Assembly (NCBI RefSeq): GCF_000307225.1
Contig: NZ_HE978617.1
Location: forward strand, 35,764 to 78,671
Source: Anaerococcus vaginalis
GTDB taxonomy: Bacteria; Bacillota; Clostridia; Tissierellales; Peptoniphilaceae
Direction: 5' to 3'
DNA length: 42,908 bases
Of this stretch, positions 1 through 7,949 are shown piece after piece (position 1 is the first letter of the stretch; every line of letters begins with the position of its first letter). The notes beneath the pieces were generated by a model that was given only the letters and a program-made list of their open reading frames with translations, had not been told where the DNA came from and made no database searches. The translations under genes were made by a program, and so were the position numbers.

Positions 1-283
1 CAGCTTCCATAAATCTTGTCCCATATTCTGGATAAACCGCCCATTCAGTATTAGGTGCAACAATAACAGTAAGTCCATTATCAATAATTTCTAAAGAAAT
101 TGACCTCTTTGTTTCTCCAGTTGAATATCCTTTAACAAATATCTTTCCTGGCTCTGCATTATCTTTCATGGCCTTTTGTAACTTTGGCCCATGCTTTTCA
201 ATAGTTTTTCTCGCAAATTCAAGGTCTTTAATTTTGGATAAGTGCTTGGTCAATAAATCAGTACCTTTTACAGTTATTTTCAT
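1..283 (-). CDS. HK97 gp10-like tail/neck protein, C-terminus cut by window edge
   Basis: The first 94 codons are visible; the gene runs off the left edge. The motif WAVYPEYGTRFM near the visible end matches the 'Y-x-E-Y-G-T' block of the HK97 gp10 family, whose members act at the head-tail junction or as tail completion proteins. Its ATG overlaps the TGA of the upstream connector gene (ATGA), so the two are translationally coupled. The order capsid, connector, adaptor, gp10-like is the usual one in siphoviruses. Family assignment rests on motif and position. Confidence 0.75.
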   Translation of the reverse strand, partial: MKITVKGTDLLTKHLSKIKDLEFARKTIEKHGPKLQKAMKDNAEPGKIFVKGYSTGETKRSISLEIIDNGLTVIVAPNTEWAVYPEYGTRFMEA

Positions 284-573
284 ATTTCACCTACCACATA
301 TCCTGTCTTTTGCCTAAAATCTTCCTTGGCTAAAACCTTGTATTTTTTATCATTCAAAATTACATAATCATAGTCAGGACTTTTCCCCTTAACTACCAAA
401 CTAATTGCACCAACATCAACTTTAGAGAATAACTCGTTTTGCTCTTTAAGGCTCACCGACCTATAAGAGCAATATTTTATATCCCTTGTTTCTGTAGCTT
501 CCATTCCACCAATTTGAGGGTTATATTTTTCTTCACCATTTTTGATAAAAATAACTTTTGTATCAAATCTCAT
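280..573 (-). CDS. Phage head closure / head-tail adaptor protein
   Basis: About 97 residues starting MRFDTKVIFIKNGEEKYN. The size, predicted beta-rich character and place between a connector and a gp10-like gene fit a head closure (SPP1 gp16-like) adaptor. An in-frame upstream ATG at 591 exists, but the start at 573 overlaps the stop of the upstream gene as ATGA and has a GGGGAG ribosome site about 10 nt before it, so 573 is preferred. The function is inferred mainly from gene order. Confidence 0.65.
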   Translation of the reverse strand: MRFDTKVIFIKNGEEKYNPQIGGMEATETRDIKYCSYRSVSLKEQNELFSKVDVGAISLVVKGKSPDYDYVILNDKKYKVLAKEDFRQKTGYVVGEI

Positions 574-902
574 AAGAGCTTCACTCCCCATTTAGCTTGT
601 AGGCCACTAGAATTTTTCGCATAGTCAATGCACTTATTTAGTAATTTATCTTCATAATTTGGATCATAGGATTCAGTTCCTGCTGTTTTGGATTCAGAAG
701 TCATTCCCTCAGAACCTATCTTGTTAAATCTATAGATGGTGAGTTCTACAAGAATATAATTAAGCTCATCAGGTATTTTTTTAAGGACTAAAAAAGGACT
801 CATTACATCAATCATTTTTGCTTTTTGCAAATCTTCGATTGACTGTATCAAGTCCCTATCAATATCTCCTATTAAATTTTCATACATTTTAAAATTATCC
901 AT
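570..902 (-). CDS. Phage head-tail connector protein
   Basis: About 110 residues, predicted largely helical, directly downstream of the major capsid gene, where siphoviruses place the gp6/gp15-like connector that docks on the portal. An upstream GTG at 911 is in frame, but AGGTGG lies at the right distance only for the ATG at 902, so that start is chosen. It ends in an ATGA overlap with the next gene. Assigned by position and size; no catalytic motif is expected. Confidence 0.65.
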   Translation of the reverse strand: MDNFKMYENLIGDIDRDLIQSIEDLQKAKMIDVMSPFLVLKKIPDELNYILVELTIYRFNKIGSEGMTSESKTAGTESYDPNYEDKLLNKCIDYAKNSSGLQAKWGVKLL

Positions 903-919
903 ACTCACCACCTATTTTC

Positions 920-1807
920 CTATGCTGCTTGGCTTGGTTTTGGTGCTTCTTTAATATTAAATTTAAAAACTCCGTCAGTTCTTTCAGCAAATAATTTAAT
1001 TGCATACATTGCATAAGTAGAAACTGACATTCTGTCTTTTTCAACCTCTCTTGTAATTCCAATTATTCCTGTTTGATCAGTTGTAAATCCAAATCCAGCT
1101 TTTCCGATTTCTCCACCAGATACATTCGCATAAGCAAGATTTAAGTTTTCAGGTGCTGTCGCATACATTGTGCCTTTTGGTATTTGGCTTGTAACAATAG
1201 TTACTGTTGTATTCATAAAGTTTGTTAAATAAGTCAATCCAAAAGCAGTTTGAACTGATATATTTTGTTTAGATAAATAATCAGATACATCTAAAGGATT
1301 TACAAAAACAATAGTTCCTGCTCCTTCTCCTGCAAATGCTGTGTTTACATTTCCCCAAGCCTTGGCAAATCCATCTTGAACCCCAAAGGCGTCTGCTGTT
1401 TTCTTTGTAGATTTAACTTGGGTAAATAAATCATTTCTGATATTTTCTTGCATTTGTCTTGTCATGAGATCATCAGTATCAGCAACAGCAACTGCAAAAC
1501 CTCTTTTTTGGATTTCCTCTGCTGGCACTAATTTTCTATACTTGTTATATTCCAAAGTATAAGATTGGTCTGGTTCTCTTTTAGTTGTTGATAATGGAAT
1601 AACATCTCCAGCTGCTACTTTTCCATCAGCTAAAGTTACAGATGATTTATAGGTTGTAATAGTATCCCCTATATTCATTCTTGTTGCTCTTTGAATTCCT
1701 AACATTTCTTGTAAAGATTCAATTTGATTTCCAAAAACATTGACAAAATCTTGGTCTGCAACTTGTAAATAGTTGCTTGCATTCATAGTATTTTCTAATA
1801 CTGCCAT
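920..1807 (-). CDS. Major capsid protein (HK97 fold, expected)
   Basis: A 295-residue protein immediately after a scaffold-like gene and before the connector genes. Features fitting a Firmicute phage capsid protein are the N-terminal segment naming a 'LQEMLGIQRATRMNIGDTI' stretch, a middle E-loop-like region (TTKREPDQSYTLEYNKYRKL), and a C-terminal domain ending in an Ala/Pro-rich tail. No protease gene is seen upstream and the separate scaffold gene suggests a non-cleaved assembly route. AGGAGG precedes the ATG. This would be the most abundant virion protein. Confidence 0.85.
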   Translation of the reverse strand: MAVLENTMNASNYLQVADQDFVNVFGNQIESLQEMLGIQRATRMNIGDTITTYKSSVTLADGKVAAGDVIPLSTTKREPDQSYTLEYNKYRKLVPAEEIQKRGFAVAVADTDDLMTRQMQENIRNDLFTQVKSTKKTADAFGVQDGFAKAWGNVNTAFAGEGAGTIVFVNPLDVSDYLSKQNISVQTAFGLTYLTNFMNTTVTIVTSQIPKGTMYATAPENLNLAYANVSGGEIGKAGFGFTTDQTGIIGITREVEKDRMSVSTYAMYAIKLFAERTDGVFKFNIKEAPKPSQAA

Positions 1808-1816
1808 AATTTCCTC

Positions 1817-2404
1817 CTAATTAAATAATTCTGGGTGATTAAGCATAGCCTCGCGTCTTTTAACAGCATCTTTTATGCCTAAAATTTCACTTCTTTGACT
1901 TTGGTTTGACTTAACACCTGTTTTTTTAACCTCTGGACTTTTGCCCTTTAGTCTTTCGTTCACTTCTTTTTCCACCAAGTCTTTGAGCATACCTGCAAAC
2001 TCTTTCACATTTTCTTTTGTAGTTTCTGCCTCATCAGTTATTAAGTTATTGACTAAATCATCGGAAATATTGAAGCCTTCCTCAATCAACATATTTTTAG
2101 CAACCTTGGCCATTGCTGATTGATTTTCCCTTTGCTTGTACTCTTCAAGCTCTCTTTTGTACTTGTCGAGTTCGTACTTCAACTTTTCATCTTCATTCAT
2201 TTTTTCAAGCTTTCTGGCTTCTTCAAGCTCCTTGATTTTTTCATCTTGTTGCTTTTGCCACTTGGCTTTCTTTTCCTTAATGATTTCGTCTACTTGTTCA
2301 TCAGAATATTTCTTTTCAGGCTCTTTATTCTCAGCCTTTTTTTCTTTTGTTTCTTCGATTTCTTCTGTAGTTTCTTCAACTTGGTTTTTATTTTCGTCTG
2401 CCAT
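1817..2404 (-). CDS. Capsid scaffolding protein (DUF4355-like)
   Basis: About 195 residues, extremely charged: an acidic Glu/Lys-rich N-terminus, a central coiled coil (roughly residues 40-100) and a short C-terminal basic segment. This is the layout of DUF4355 scaffold proteins, which template procapsid assembly and are then expelled. It lies right before the capsid gene, 9 bp away. An in-frame ATG at 2416 exists, but GGAGG sits 6 nt before the ATG at 2404 (MADENKN), so that start is used. Confidence 0.8.
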   Translation of the reverse strand: MADENKNQVEETTEEIEETKEKKAENKEPEKKYSDEQVDEIIKEKKAKWQKQQDEKIKELEEARKLEKMNEDEKLKYELDKYKRELEEYKQRENQSAMAKVAKNMLIEEGFNISDDLVNNLITDEAETTKENVKEFAGMLKDLVEKEVNERLKGKSPEVKKTGVKSNQSQRSEILGIKDAVKRREAMLNHPELFN

Positions 2405-2474
2405 ATTTACCTCCATAATTTAAAGTTGTAATGCTTAACTATCCTTAAAGTTTTAAGTCATTAAAGCTTGGACA

Positions 2475-2563
2475 TGGCGGCAAGAGAGGGACTCGAACCC
2501 TCGCACCTTTTAAAGCCTAGCTAGTTAGCAACCAGCCCCCTTCACCAACTTGGGTATCTTGCC
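2475..2563 (-). tRNA. tRNA-Ser(GCU), inside the prophage late region
   Basis: A complete cloverleaf can be folded: acceptor GGCAAGA/TCTTGCC, D stem CCC/GGG, anticodon stem GCTGG/CTAGC with loop TTGCTAA (anticodon GCT), a long class II variable arm, T stem GAGGG/CCCTC with loop TTCGAGT, discriminator G and an encoded CCA. It reads Ser codons AGC/AGU. It sits between the scaffold gene and a small upstream gene, and its 5' end is only about 2 nt after a terminator T-run, so it has no room for its own promoter. Confidence 0.93.
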
Positions 2564-2564
2564 A

Positions 2565-2589
2565 TAAAAAAAGACGGTTCCTCACCGCC
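2565..2589 (-). terminator. Rho-independent terminator between a small phage gene and tRNA-Ser
   Basis: On the minus strand GGCGGT pairs with ACCGTC (one G-T) around a 4-5 nt loop, followed by seven T. It begins right after the stop of the upstream 86-codon gene and ends 1-2 nt before the tRNA. Confidence 0.8.
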
Positions 2590-2850
2590 TTATTTCCTTA
2601 TTCCTTTGTTCACATTGTAGTATCTTTGCTTTTTATCAAGCTTTTTAAATTCTTCTTCTGTCAGTATCCTTTGCATTGCTATTTTGTATTTTTTATTGTA
2701 TGGATACTTATTTCCATCTATTAACCTTCTAACATTTAAAGCGTCTTTCTTGCATAAAAAATGGGCGTGTTGCTCATAAGCACCGCCCTCTCGTATCAGT
2801 ATCCACTTTCTTTTTGGTAGTTTTGGATAATATTTTATTGTTAATTTCAT
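2590..2850 (-). CDS. Hypothetical phage protein, 86 aa
   Basis: A basic 86-residue protein rich in Lys, Arg and Tyr, with a central segment KKDALNVRRLIDGNKYPY and a C-terminal TEEEFKKLDKK helix. I do not recognise a family. It lies in the late region between a small membrane protein gene and the tRNA-Ser/terminator. The composition suggests a nucleic-acid or capsid-surface contact, but that is only a guess. Confidence 0.7.
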   Translation of the reverse strand: MKLTIKYYPKLPKRKWILIREGGAYEQHAHFLCKKDALNVRRLIDGNKYPYNKKYKIAMQRILTEEEFKKLDKKQRYYNVNKGIRK

Positions 2851-2855
2851 AATCT

Positions 2856-3020
2856 TTAATAGTTTTTTTCTAAATTTTTAAATCCTTCATGCAATCCCTC
2901 TACCATACCTCGTAAAAAAGTTATGATCAAAGGTGCTAAAACTAAATACCAAGACCAATTTATAACTTTTGTTATCTTAAGAGTTAATAAGATTATCTGC
3001 AATACATCTATTAATATCAT
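2856..3020 (-). CDS. Small phage membrane protein, 54 aa
   Basis: This short frame lies in what otherwise looks like a gap. AAGGAG stands 6 nt before the ATG and the frame is open for 54 codons, ending 5 bp before the next gene. The product begins MILIDVLQIILLTLKI and has one or two hydrophobic stretches (residues 2-20 and 24-36), then a charged tail ending EKNY. One or two membrane passes are predicted. Function unknown; it is not clearly a holin, because no endolysin gene is adjacent. Confidence 0.65.
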   Translation of the reverse strand: MILIDVLQIILLTLKITKVINWSWYLVLAPLIITFLRGMVEGLHEGFKNLEKNY

Positions 3021-3041
3021 TATTTCTCCTTATTTTTAATT

Positions 3042-3069
3042 AAAAAAACACATTCTAACTGAATGTGTT
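3042..3069 (-). terminator. Terminator after the YjcQ-like gene
   Basis: Minus strand: ACACATTC pairs perfectly with GAATGTGT around a 5-nt loop and is followed by seven T. It directly follows the stop of the 110-codon gene. It lies inside the late transcription unit, upstream of scaffold and capsid. Confidence 0.85.
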
Positions 3070-3072
3070 CAT

Positions 3073-3405
3073 TTATACAAACAAAGCTACAACATCAACC
3101 AATCCTTTTAGTGATTCCTTAGCTTTTGCCATTAAATTATTATCAAATAAGTACTCTATACCTTTAGGTGTTACTTGTATTTCATTATAATATATAATTT
3201 TACCATCTTTAGTTTTTTTGATATAAACCCCTTCGACAAATCCTTGTTTAGATAAGTTTTCGATGATGTAATACCAATAGTCTTTATTTAGTCTTAAGCT
3301 CATATTTTCAAACTGCTCTTTATCGGGAGTTTTACCGTCTTTCAAACACTCATATAAATATTTTAAAACTTGGTATACAATTACAAAATAATCATCTTTT
3401 GACAT
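3073..3405 (-). CDS. YjcQ-like winged-helix protein
   Basis: A 110-residue protein. The layout 'DYFVIVYQVLKYLYECLKDG', a middle helix-turn-helix region (KDYWYYIIENLSKQGFVEGV) and a beta wing (KIIYYNEIQVTPKGIEYL) resembles the YjcQ family, small winged-helix proteins common in Firmicute prophages and of unknown function. It lies directly behind the MuF gene and its small follower. It may regulate, or may be a third member of that unit. The family call is from memory of the motif layout. Confidence 0.65.
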   Translation of the reverse strand: MSKDDYFVIVYQVLKYLYECLKDGKTPDKEQFENMSLRLNKDYWYYIIENLSKQGFVEGVYIKKTKDGKIIYYNEIQVTPKGIEYLFDNNLMAKAKESLKGLVDVVALFV

Positions 3406-3406
3406 A

Positions 3407-3613
3407 TTAATCAGCTCTCTTTACCAATTCAAGATCATCTTCTAAACATTGATGTATTTTATATTCCCAATCACCTGACTCATAAAAAGTTTTTTCTTTA
3501 TCCTCTATAAGATAAATATCTCTACCATTAATATTAGTTATATCTACAGCTGTGCCAATTACATTTTTATTAACAATTTTTACAGTATCAAATTCATTTA
3601 TTCTTTTTTTCAT
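3407..3613 (-). CDS. 68-aa protein following the MuF gene; candidate immunity protein
   Basis: A short protein starting MKKRINEFDTVKIVNKNV and ending in an acidic stretch (ECL-like region CLEDDLELVKRAD). The pattern of short beta strands, 'D-x-V ... G-T-A-V-D-I ... Y-L-I-E', resembles small SH3-like partners of the DUF4926 type. Its start overlaps the last 20 nt of the MuF gene, so the two are coupled. Polymorphic MuF toxins of temperate phages usually carry their immunity gene in exactly this position. The role is inferred. Confidence 0.55.
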   Translation of the reverse strand: MKKRINEFDTVKIVNKNVIGTAVDITNINGRDIYLIEDKEKTFYESGDWEYKIHQCLEDDLELVKRAD

Positions 3614-4892
3614 ATCTGTAAGCCGTTACAAATCTAGGCTTATCCCCCTTTCTATCAATGCTCCACGCTGTTCTAAAGTTTCTTTTTTTATTAATTCCTA
3701 GTTGCATATCAATTCTAAAGTTTTTGAAAGTGTAGTCATTTTTTCTATCATGAACTTTTTTTCCGTTTTTATAACCTTCGTACAACTGATCTAATAATTT
3801 ATAAGAATTTTCTTCTTTAAATCCAACGCTTTTAAATTCTTGATAGTGATTTGTTCCTTTTTTTAGAAGATACTTATAAATTTTATTATAGTGAATTGTA
3901 AAATCTTCAGTATAAAAAACTTCATCATTCTCATTATAATTATACCCCATATCCTCTAAATTATAACTTTTATCAGAGTTTTTATCATCAAAATAAGCAA
4001 CAGTAGTACACCTACACCTTGGATGCCATAAAGGGATATTATCTCCCTCAACTGCTTCTGATATCTTTACAATATCCCCATTATGAGGACTACAATGCCT
4101 ACAAGCTGTAGGCTCGGTCATTATTTCTAAATACTCATAACCACCGTCTTTATATGCTTCAATTTGAGTTTGTATCCATACCCTGCCACTTTCTGTATAG
4201 GCTAATCTTTCAGTAGCATTTGTTATATTTTTAATATCCTTACTTACCAAATCCCTAAGTTTTTTTGCAAACTCTCTCGGATTTTTGCCTTGAATTACAA
4301 CAGATTCAATATTTCTTTCAATTCTTCTGGATAATTCTCTCGTATCTCGCCAAACTCTGTCAGAAAAATGGGCGTTATGATAATCTTGACTAACAATAAA
4401 TCTTGCCCTTCTTTCAATTCCTGTTTGGTTTATATTCAGTCCCAAAATACTTGCTTGGCGTTTGTACTCATCAATAGATCCTTTTATTAAATGGTCTTGT
4501 AATTCATTTTCAATTTTTGAACCAGTCCCGATAATGTGAAGCCTTACCATTTGATTAAGCATTTCAAGTCTATTCAATCTCATTGTAATATTATAAAGCT
4601 TCATTTCTCGGTTAGCTTTCTGGCTAAAATCTTTATCTTTTACATAAGTTTTTGCAAGATACTTATAATCTTCAACATCAGCCTTTTCAATTCTCTTTCT
4701 AGCTTCATTGATGGATATCCCTTGGCTGTCTGAAAATCTTGTAATTTGCCCTTGTATTTCTTTATTTATATTTCTTAAAAGCTCGTTATAAATATAGGCT
4801 ATTCGCTCTTTAACAAACTTTTCATCCCTATTCTTGGACTTTAGAAGATTTTGGTATTCTCGTCTTTTCCAATATTCCCTGCTCGTTGACAT
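3594..4892 (-). CDS. MuF (SPP1 gp7-like) minor head protein with C-terminal extension domain
   Basis: About 432 residues. The MuF head morphogenesis domain ends in the hallmark cysteine/histidine block (EPTACRHCSPHNGD, then PLWHPRCRCTTVAYF, around residues 265-305). Such proteins attach to the portal and are packed in the capsid. After it comes a separate region of roughly 110 residues (about 325-432) with 'IYKYLLKKGTNHYQEFKSVGF' character and an end motif DRKGDKPRFVTAYRYEKK, resembling DUF6883-type domains. Such C-terminal domains on MuF proteins can be toxins. Start 4892 (MSTSREYW) follows GGAG; an upstream ATG at 4910 is also possible. It overlaps the portal gene by about 65 nt. Confidence 0.8.
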   Translation of the reverse strand: MSTSREYWKRREYQNLLKSKNRDEKFVKERIAYIYNELLRNINKEIQGQITRFSDSQGISINEARKRIEKADVEDYKYLAKTYVKDKDFSQKANREMKLYNITMRLNRLEMLNQMVRLHIIGTGSKIENELQDHLIKGSIDEYKRQASILGLNINQTGIERRARFIVSQDYHNAHFSDRVWRDTRELSRRIERNIESVVIQGKNPREFAKKLRDLVSKDIKNITNATERLAYTESGRVWIQTQIEAYKDGGYEYLEIMTEPTACRHCSPHNGDIVKISEAVEGDNIPLWHPRCRCTTVAYFDDKNSDKSYNLEDMGYNYNENDEVFYTEDFTIHYNKIYKYLLKKGTNHYQEFKSVGFKEENSYKLLDQLYEGYKNGKKVHDRKNDYTFKNFRIDMQLGINKKRNFRTAWSIDRKGDKPRFVTAYRYEKKNK

Positions 4893-6243
4893 CTTCCATA
4901 CTCCAATCATCTCCGTGGTCGTGTTCTATATCTGTATCAAATTCATCTTCTTCTTTCATCTTATCAATTTCTTCCTTTGCATTATCGACAATGGACAAAT
5001 AAGATAAGGCTGTTTCTTTGCTCACTAATCCATTTAAAGAATTAACAACCTGTGCTTCTTCTAATACGTTCTTAGGGGCGTTTCTAGTAAATTGATAAGT
5101 TATTCCCTTATATGCTTCCTTATCGTGCCAATTAGGCAAATTACAAAGAAGTTTATACCTAGTATTTAAACCAGCTGTAAACTTACGCTCCTTAGATTTA
5201 CAAAGATTATCCAAACCTTGCAATTTATAAGATAAAGCAATACCAGAAGAAGTTCCAAAGTTTTCATCTGACAAGTTCGGCACCATAGAAAGTTGATAAA
5301 TCTTTTCTTCAAGCCTATCAAGTAAATTTTCTTGGGTCTGATCAGCGTCTGGCTTTTGTAAAAAATTGACATCAGGTACAGTCCCGTCAGCTTCATTAGA
5401 AGTTTTATACAAGTTCCAAATCCTATTTTCCTTTAAAAATCTGACCTGTTCTTCGTTAAGTTCTACACCAATAACTTTTAAATAAGCGTCAGCAAAATAA
5501 TCAACATCATTTGCCTTTTCACTTATTACCTTGTCTATTTGATTAATAAGTGTATAAACCGATTCAAAAGCCGACTGGCACTCCTCATTTTCCCTATATT
5601 CAATGATCGGACAAAATCCAAAATAATGCGGATATTCCTCAGAAATATAAAGTCCGTCCTTGCCCTCTTCAAAATAATAAATTTTTTCATCGTCTGAAAA
5701 AGTGCCTTTTAATTTTTTATCTTGATCTAAATAATAATGGACACCATATCTGATTTTTTTTCTTATAGAATTATCCCTAATAACAAAAGTTTCAAGAGGA
5801 CTAACGTGCAATATATTTTCAACCGCTTCTTCGTCTAGGTATAACATTTCATAACCTACACCAAAAATAGACATATCCTTTGCAAGTTCGTATTGCTCAT
5901 CATCAATATTGTTGTAATCTGAAACATCGGTTAATTTGTTGATATAATCTTCGCTATCGTGATTAATTTTAATAGGAATACCTAAAAAATATCCGTTAAG
6001 CGTATCAACGATATATTTCGCAAAATTCATAACCACCTTATTATCAGGCTTGTTAAGTGGTTTCGGGTTACCAAATAAAATACTATGCTTGCCTTGGTAC
6101 ATATTCAAAAGAGGCTCATATCTTTCAATTACCAAGTTTTTATGTGCATTAATAAAACCCTCCAAACTTTCCAAGTCCAAAGGGTCATCTTTATCAATTA
6201 TAAATTCTTTAAAATCACCAACGATTGTTTTTGTACTTATCAA
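4828..6243 (-). CDS. Phage portal protein (SPP1 gp6-like)
   Basis: A 471-residue protein located between TerL and MuF. The segments YEPLLNMYQGKHSIL near residue 40, MNFAKYIVDTLNGYFLGIPI near 75, and 'NFGTSSGIALSYKLQGL' near 330 are typical of SPP1-type portals, which form the dodecameric DNA entry ring and dock the terminase. It starts with TTG, with GGAGG 6 nt upstream, and the TTGA overlaps the TerL stop, so the ribosome site is encoded in the TerL C-terminus (KGGFI). The acidic C-terminus contains His/Asp repeats. Confidence 0.92.
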   Translation of the reverse strand: MISTKTIVGDFKEFIIDKDDPLDLESLEGFINAHKNLVIERYEPLLNMYQGKHSILFGNPKPLNKPDNKVVMNFAKYIVDTLNGYFLGIPIKINHDSEDYINKLTDVSDYNNIDDEQYELAKDMSIFGVGYEMLYLDEEAVENILHVSPLETFVIRDNSIRKKIRYGVHYYLDQDKKLKGTFSDDEKIYYFEEGKDGLYISEEYPHYFGFCPIIEYRENEECQSAFESVYTLINQIDKVISEKANDVDYFADAYLKVIGVELNEEQVRFLKENRIWNLYKTSNEADGTVPDVNFLQKPDADQTQENLLDRLEEKIYQLSMVPNLSDENFGTSSGIALSYKLQGLDNLCKSKERKFTAGLNTRYKLLCNLPNWHDKEAYKGITYQFTRNAPKNVLEEAQVVNSLNGLVSKETALSYLSIVDNAKEEIDKMKEEDEFDTDIEHDHGDDWSMEDVNEQGILEKTRIPKSSKVQE

Positions 6244-7508
6244 ATAAAACCTCCTTTAAATAGTTTAATAGTTCCACCCTTACCAAATTGATATTCCTCA
6301 GTTGCATACCTAAGAGCATCTAAAAGGTGGTTAAAATCATCAATCGGCTTATTAATATTCTTGCCAAACTTATCCTTATCCCATTGATAGTTAGATATTT
6401 CCGTAAGAAAATTCACACATTTTGGGTGGATAATAATTTCAAATTCTTGTAAATAAGTAACTCCATTCATAATAGAATCTTTGCCTTTTTTTGCCCCTTG
6501 AACTCTTGTCAGTCCCAAAGTTCTTAATCTGTCATTACTTTTTTGCTCAGCAGAATCAGCAATAATTTTTTCTTTTTCATATCCTAAACTTTTAATTTTC
6601 TTTGCTATCATTTCATTAGTCATAGCCTTTTGGTAAAATTCATCCCAAATATAAATCTTATGTTCTTTAAAATCTACAAAGGCAACAACAAAAGCTGTAG
6701 GATCATGTACATAACCATAGTCAAGACCAAATACCGATTGAAATTGCCTAACATCTTCTAAATCAAAACTCTCTTCTATCCAGTTTTCAAAGACTAAACC
6801 ATCAACAATCCCCCAATTACCAAGACCTGCCACTTGGTATCTCCTAGGATTGTTCTTTTTCATTCTCTCAAAAACTTTTCTATCCGATTCTTCGAGCCAT
6901 TCATTGCATTTGTAATTTGTAGTTATAGCTAAAATATCATCATCATTTTCCACATCAAAAAAACGCCCCTTAATCCAGTGGCGTTCATTCCAAGGGTTAA
7001 AAGATAAAGTTATCTGCTTAAACAAATAATCAGGAACTTCACCCCTTATAGATTCATCAAGAGTATCAAAAGCTGCTTCGTCCATTATCTCGTAAGCTTC
7101 CTCAATCCATAGAAAGCACAAATAACCCTTATCAACAGTAACAGAAGTAATTTTCAAAGGGTCGTCCATTCCCCTAAAAAGTATCTTCTGCCCAGTAGGC
7201 AAATAAGTAAGCTCCAGAGGACTTGTAGTAGACTTCCAGTACCTATCAACCTTAAGCCTATGAATTGCCCACTTAAGCTGATTAAAACAAGAATCTTTCA
7301 AAGTTCTATAAGTCTTTCTGACAACAAGAGCATTTGATTCGGGATATTTCATAATCCTATAAATCATATTCATAGCAGTAGTAGTTGATTTCTTAGAAGC
7401 TCTTGACCCCTTAACAACCCTATACCTGCCCTTATAGTTCCAGAAAGTTGCATAGCCTTTACCAACAATATCTGGCAAATAAATTTGATTAGTCTTCAAG
7501 CTTATCAT
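6240..7508 (-). CDS. terL: Terminase large subunit (TerL)
   Basis: A 422-residue packaging motor. The ATPase half has a Walker A-like loop (KGSRASKKSTTTAM, about residue 33) and a Walker B (LCFLWIEEAYEI, about residue 130). The nuclease half has the metal-binding aspartates VFGLDYGYVHDPTAF (about 245) and a late DDFNHLLDALRYATEEY block. It cuts concatemers and pumps DNA through the portal. The length fits PBSX-type terminases. The ATG at 7508 lies immediately after GGAG, so a TTG three codons later (7499) could be the real start. It overlaps TerS by 20 nt. Confidence 0.95.
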   Translation of the reverse strand: MISLKTNQIYLPDIVGKGYATFWNYKGRYRVVKGSRASKKSTTTAMNMIYRIMKYPESNALVVRKTYRTLKDSCFNQLKWAIHRLKVDRYWKSTTSPLELTYLPTGQKILFRGMDDPLKITSVTVDKGYLCFLWIEEAYEIMDEAAFDTLDESIRGEVPDYLFKQITLSFNPWNERHWIKGRFFDVENDDDILAITTNYKCNEWLEESDRKVFERMKKNNPRRYQVAGLGNWGIVDGLVFENWIEESFDLEDVRQFQSVFGLDYGYVHDPTAFVVAFVDFKEHKIYIWDEFYQKAMTNEMIAKKIKSLGYEKEKIIADSAEQKSNDRLRTLGLTRVQGAKKGKDSIMNGVTYLQEFEIIIHPKCVNFLTEISNYQWDKDKFGKNINKPIDDFNHLLDALRYATEEYQFGKGGTIKLFKGGFI

Positions 7509-7920
7509 CTCCAGAAATTATAGTTGGTACTTCCAAAGTCATATCGACCTTATCAGTCCAAGAACCATATCTTTTTCCTAAAAGTTCAGCAGCCCTTATC
7601 TTATCTTTTGCCGATATTTTTATTTCCTGCCTTTCCTGCTCAAAATTACCAACATTAACAAGAACCTCTTCCCTTTCCTCATCTCTTATAATTCTAGTAA
7701 GATACTTTAGGATTTCAGACTGATCAGCAATAGCTTCTTCCTCAAGCTTTTTCATTCGTTCATCTATGTAGGCTTTTATGTTAGGTTTTGTTAGGTTTTC
7801 AGCTCCAGTAAATCTAGCTGTTTTTTTACTATATCCCGCATTAATAGCCGATTGAGTAGCATTCCCAGTCTTGATGTACTCATCAGCAAACTTCTTTTGT
7901 TTAATTGTCAATTTCTTCAA
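7489..7920 (-). CDS. terS: Terminase small subunit (TerS)
   Basis: A 143-residue protein. The N-terminal DNA-binding region reads LTIKQKKFADEYIKTGNATQ followed by 'SAINAGYSKKTA', the characteristic helix-turn-helix of the terminase_2 family. The middle is helical (oligomerisation) and the C-terminus would contact TerL. The start is a TTG with GAGGTGAT upstream; an in-frame stop lies just before it, so no earlier start exists. A 15-bp inverted repeat with a 68-bp spacer lies 30-130 bp upstream. Confidence 0.93.
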   Translation of the reverse strand: MKKLTIKQKKFADEYIKTGNATQSAINAGYSKKTARFTGAENLTKPNIKAYIDERMKKLEEEAIADQSEILKYLTRIIRDEEREEVLVNVGNFEQERQEIKISAKDKIRAAELLGKRYGSWTDKVDMTLEVPTIISGDDKLED

Positions 7921-7949
7921 AGTACATCACCTCTTTTCTTAAATCCATC

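Noticed and set aside
2120-2431. Plus-strand reading frames rich in Phe/Leu/Ser opposite the scaffold gene
   Set aside because: They mirror the Glu/Lys codons of the coiled-coil gene on the other strand and have no ribosome sites.
2475-2563. tRNA-Ser as a second integration boundary, with different elements on both sides
   Set aside because: The genes on both sides are ordered head genes of one phage and no integrase is nearby.
3073-3405. YjcQ-like gene as the immunity partner of the MuF toxin
   Set aside because: YjcQ-like genes occur in many prophages without MuF toxins; the overlapping 68-codon gene is the better candidate.
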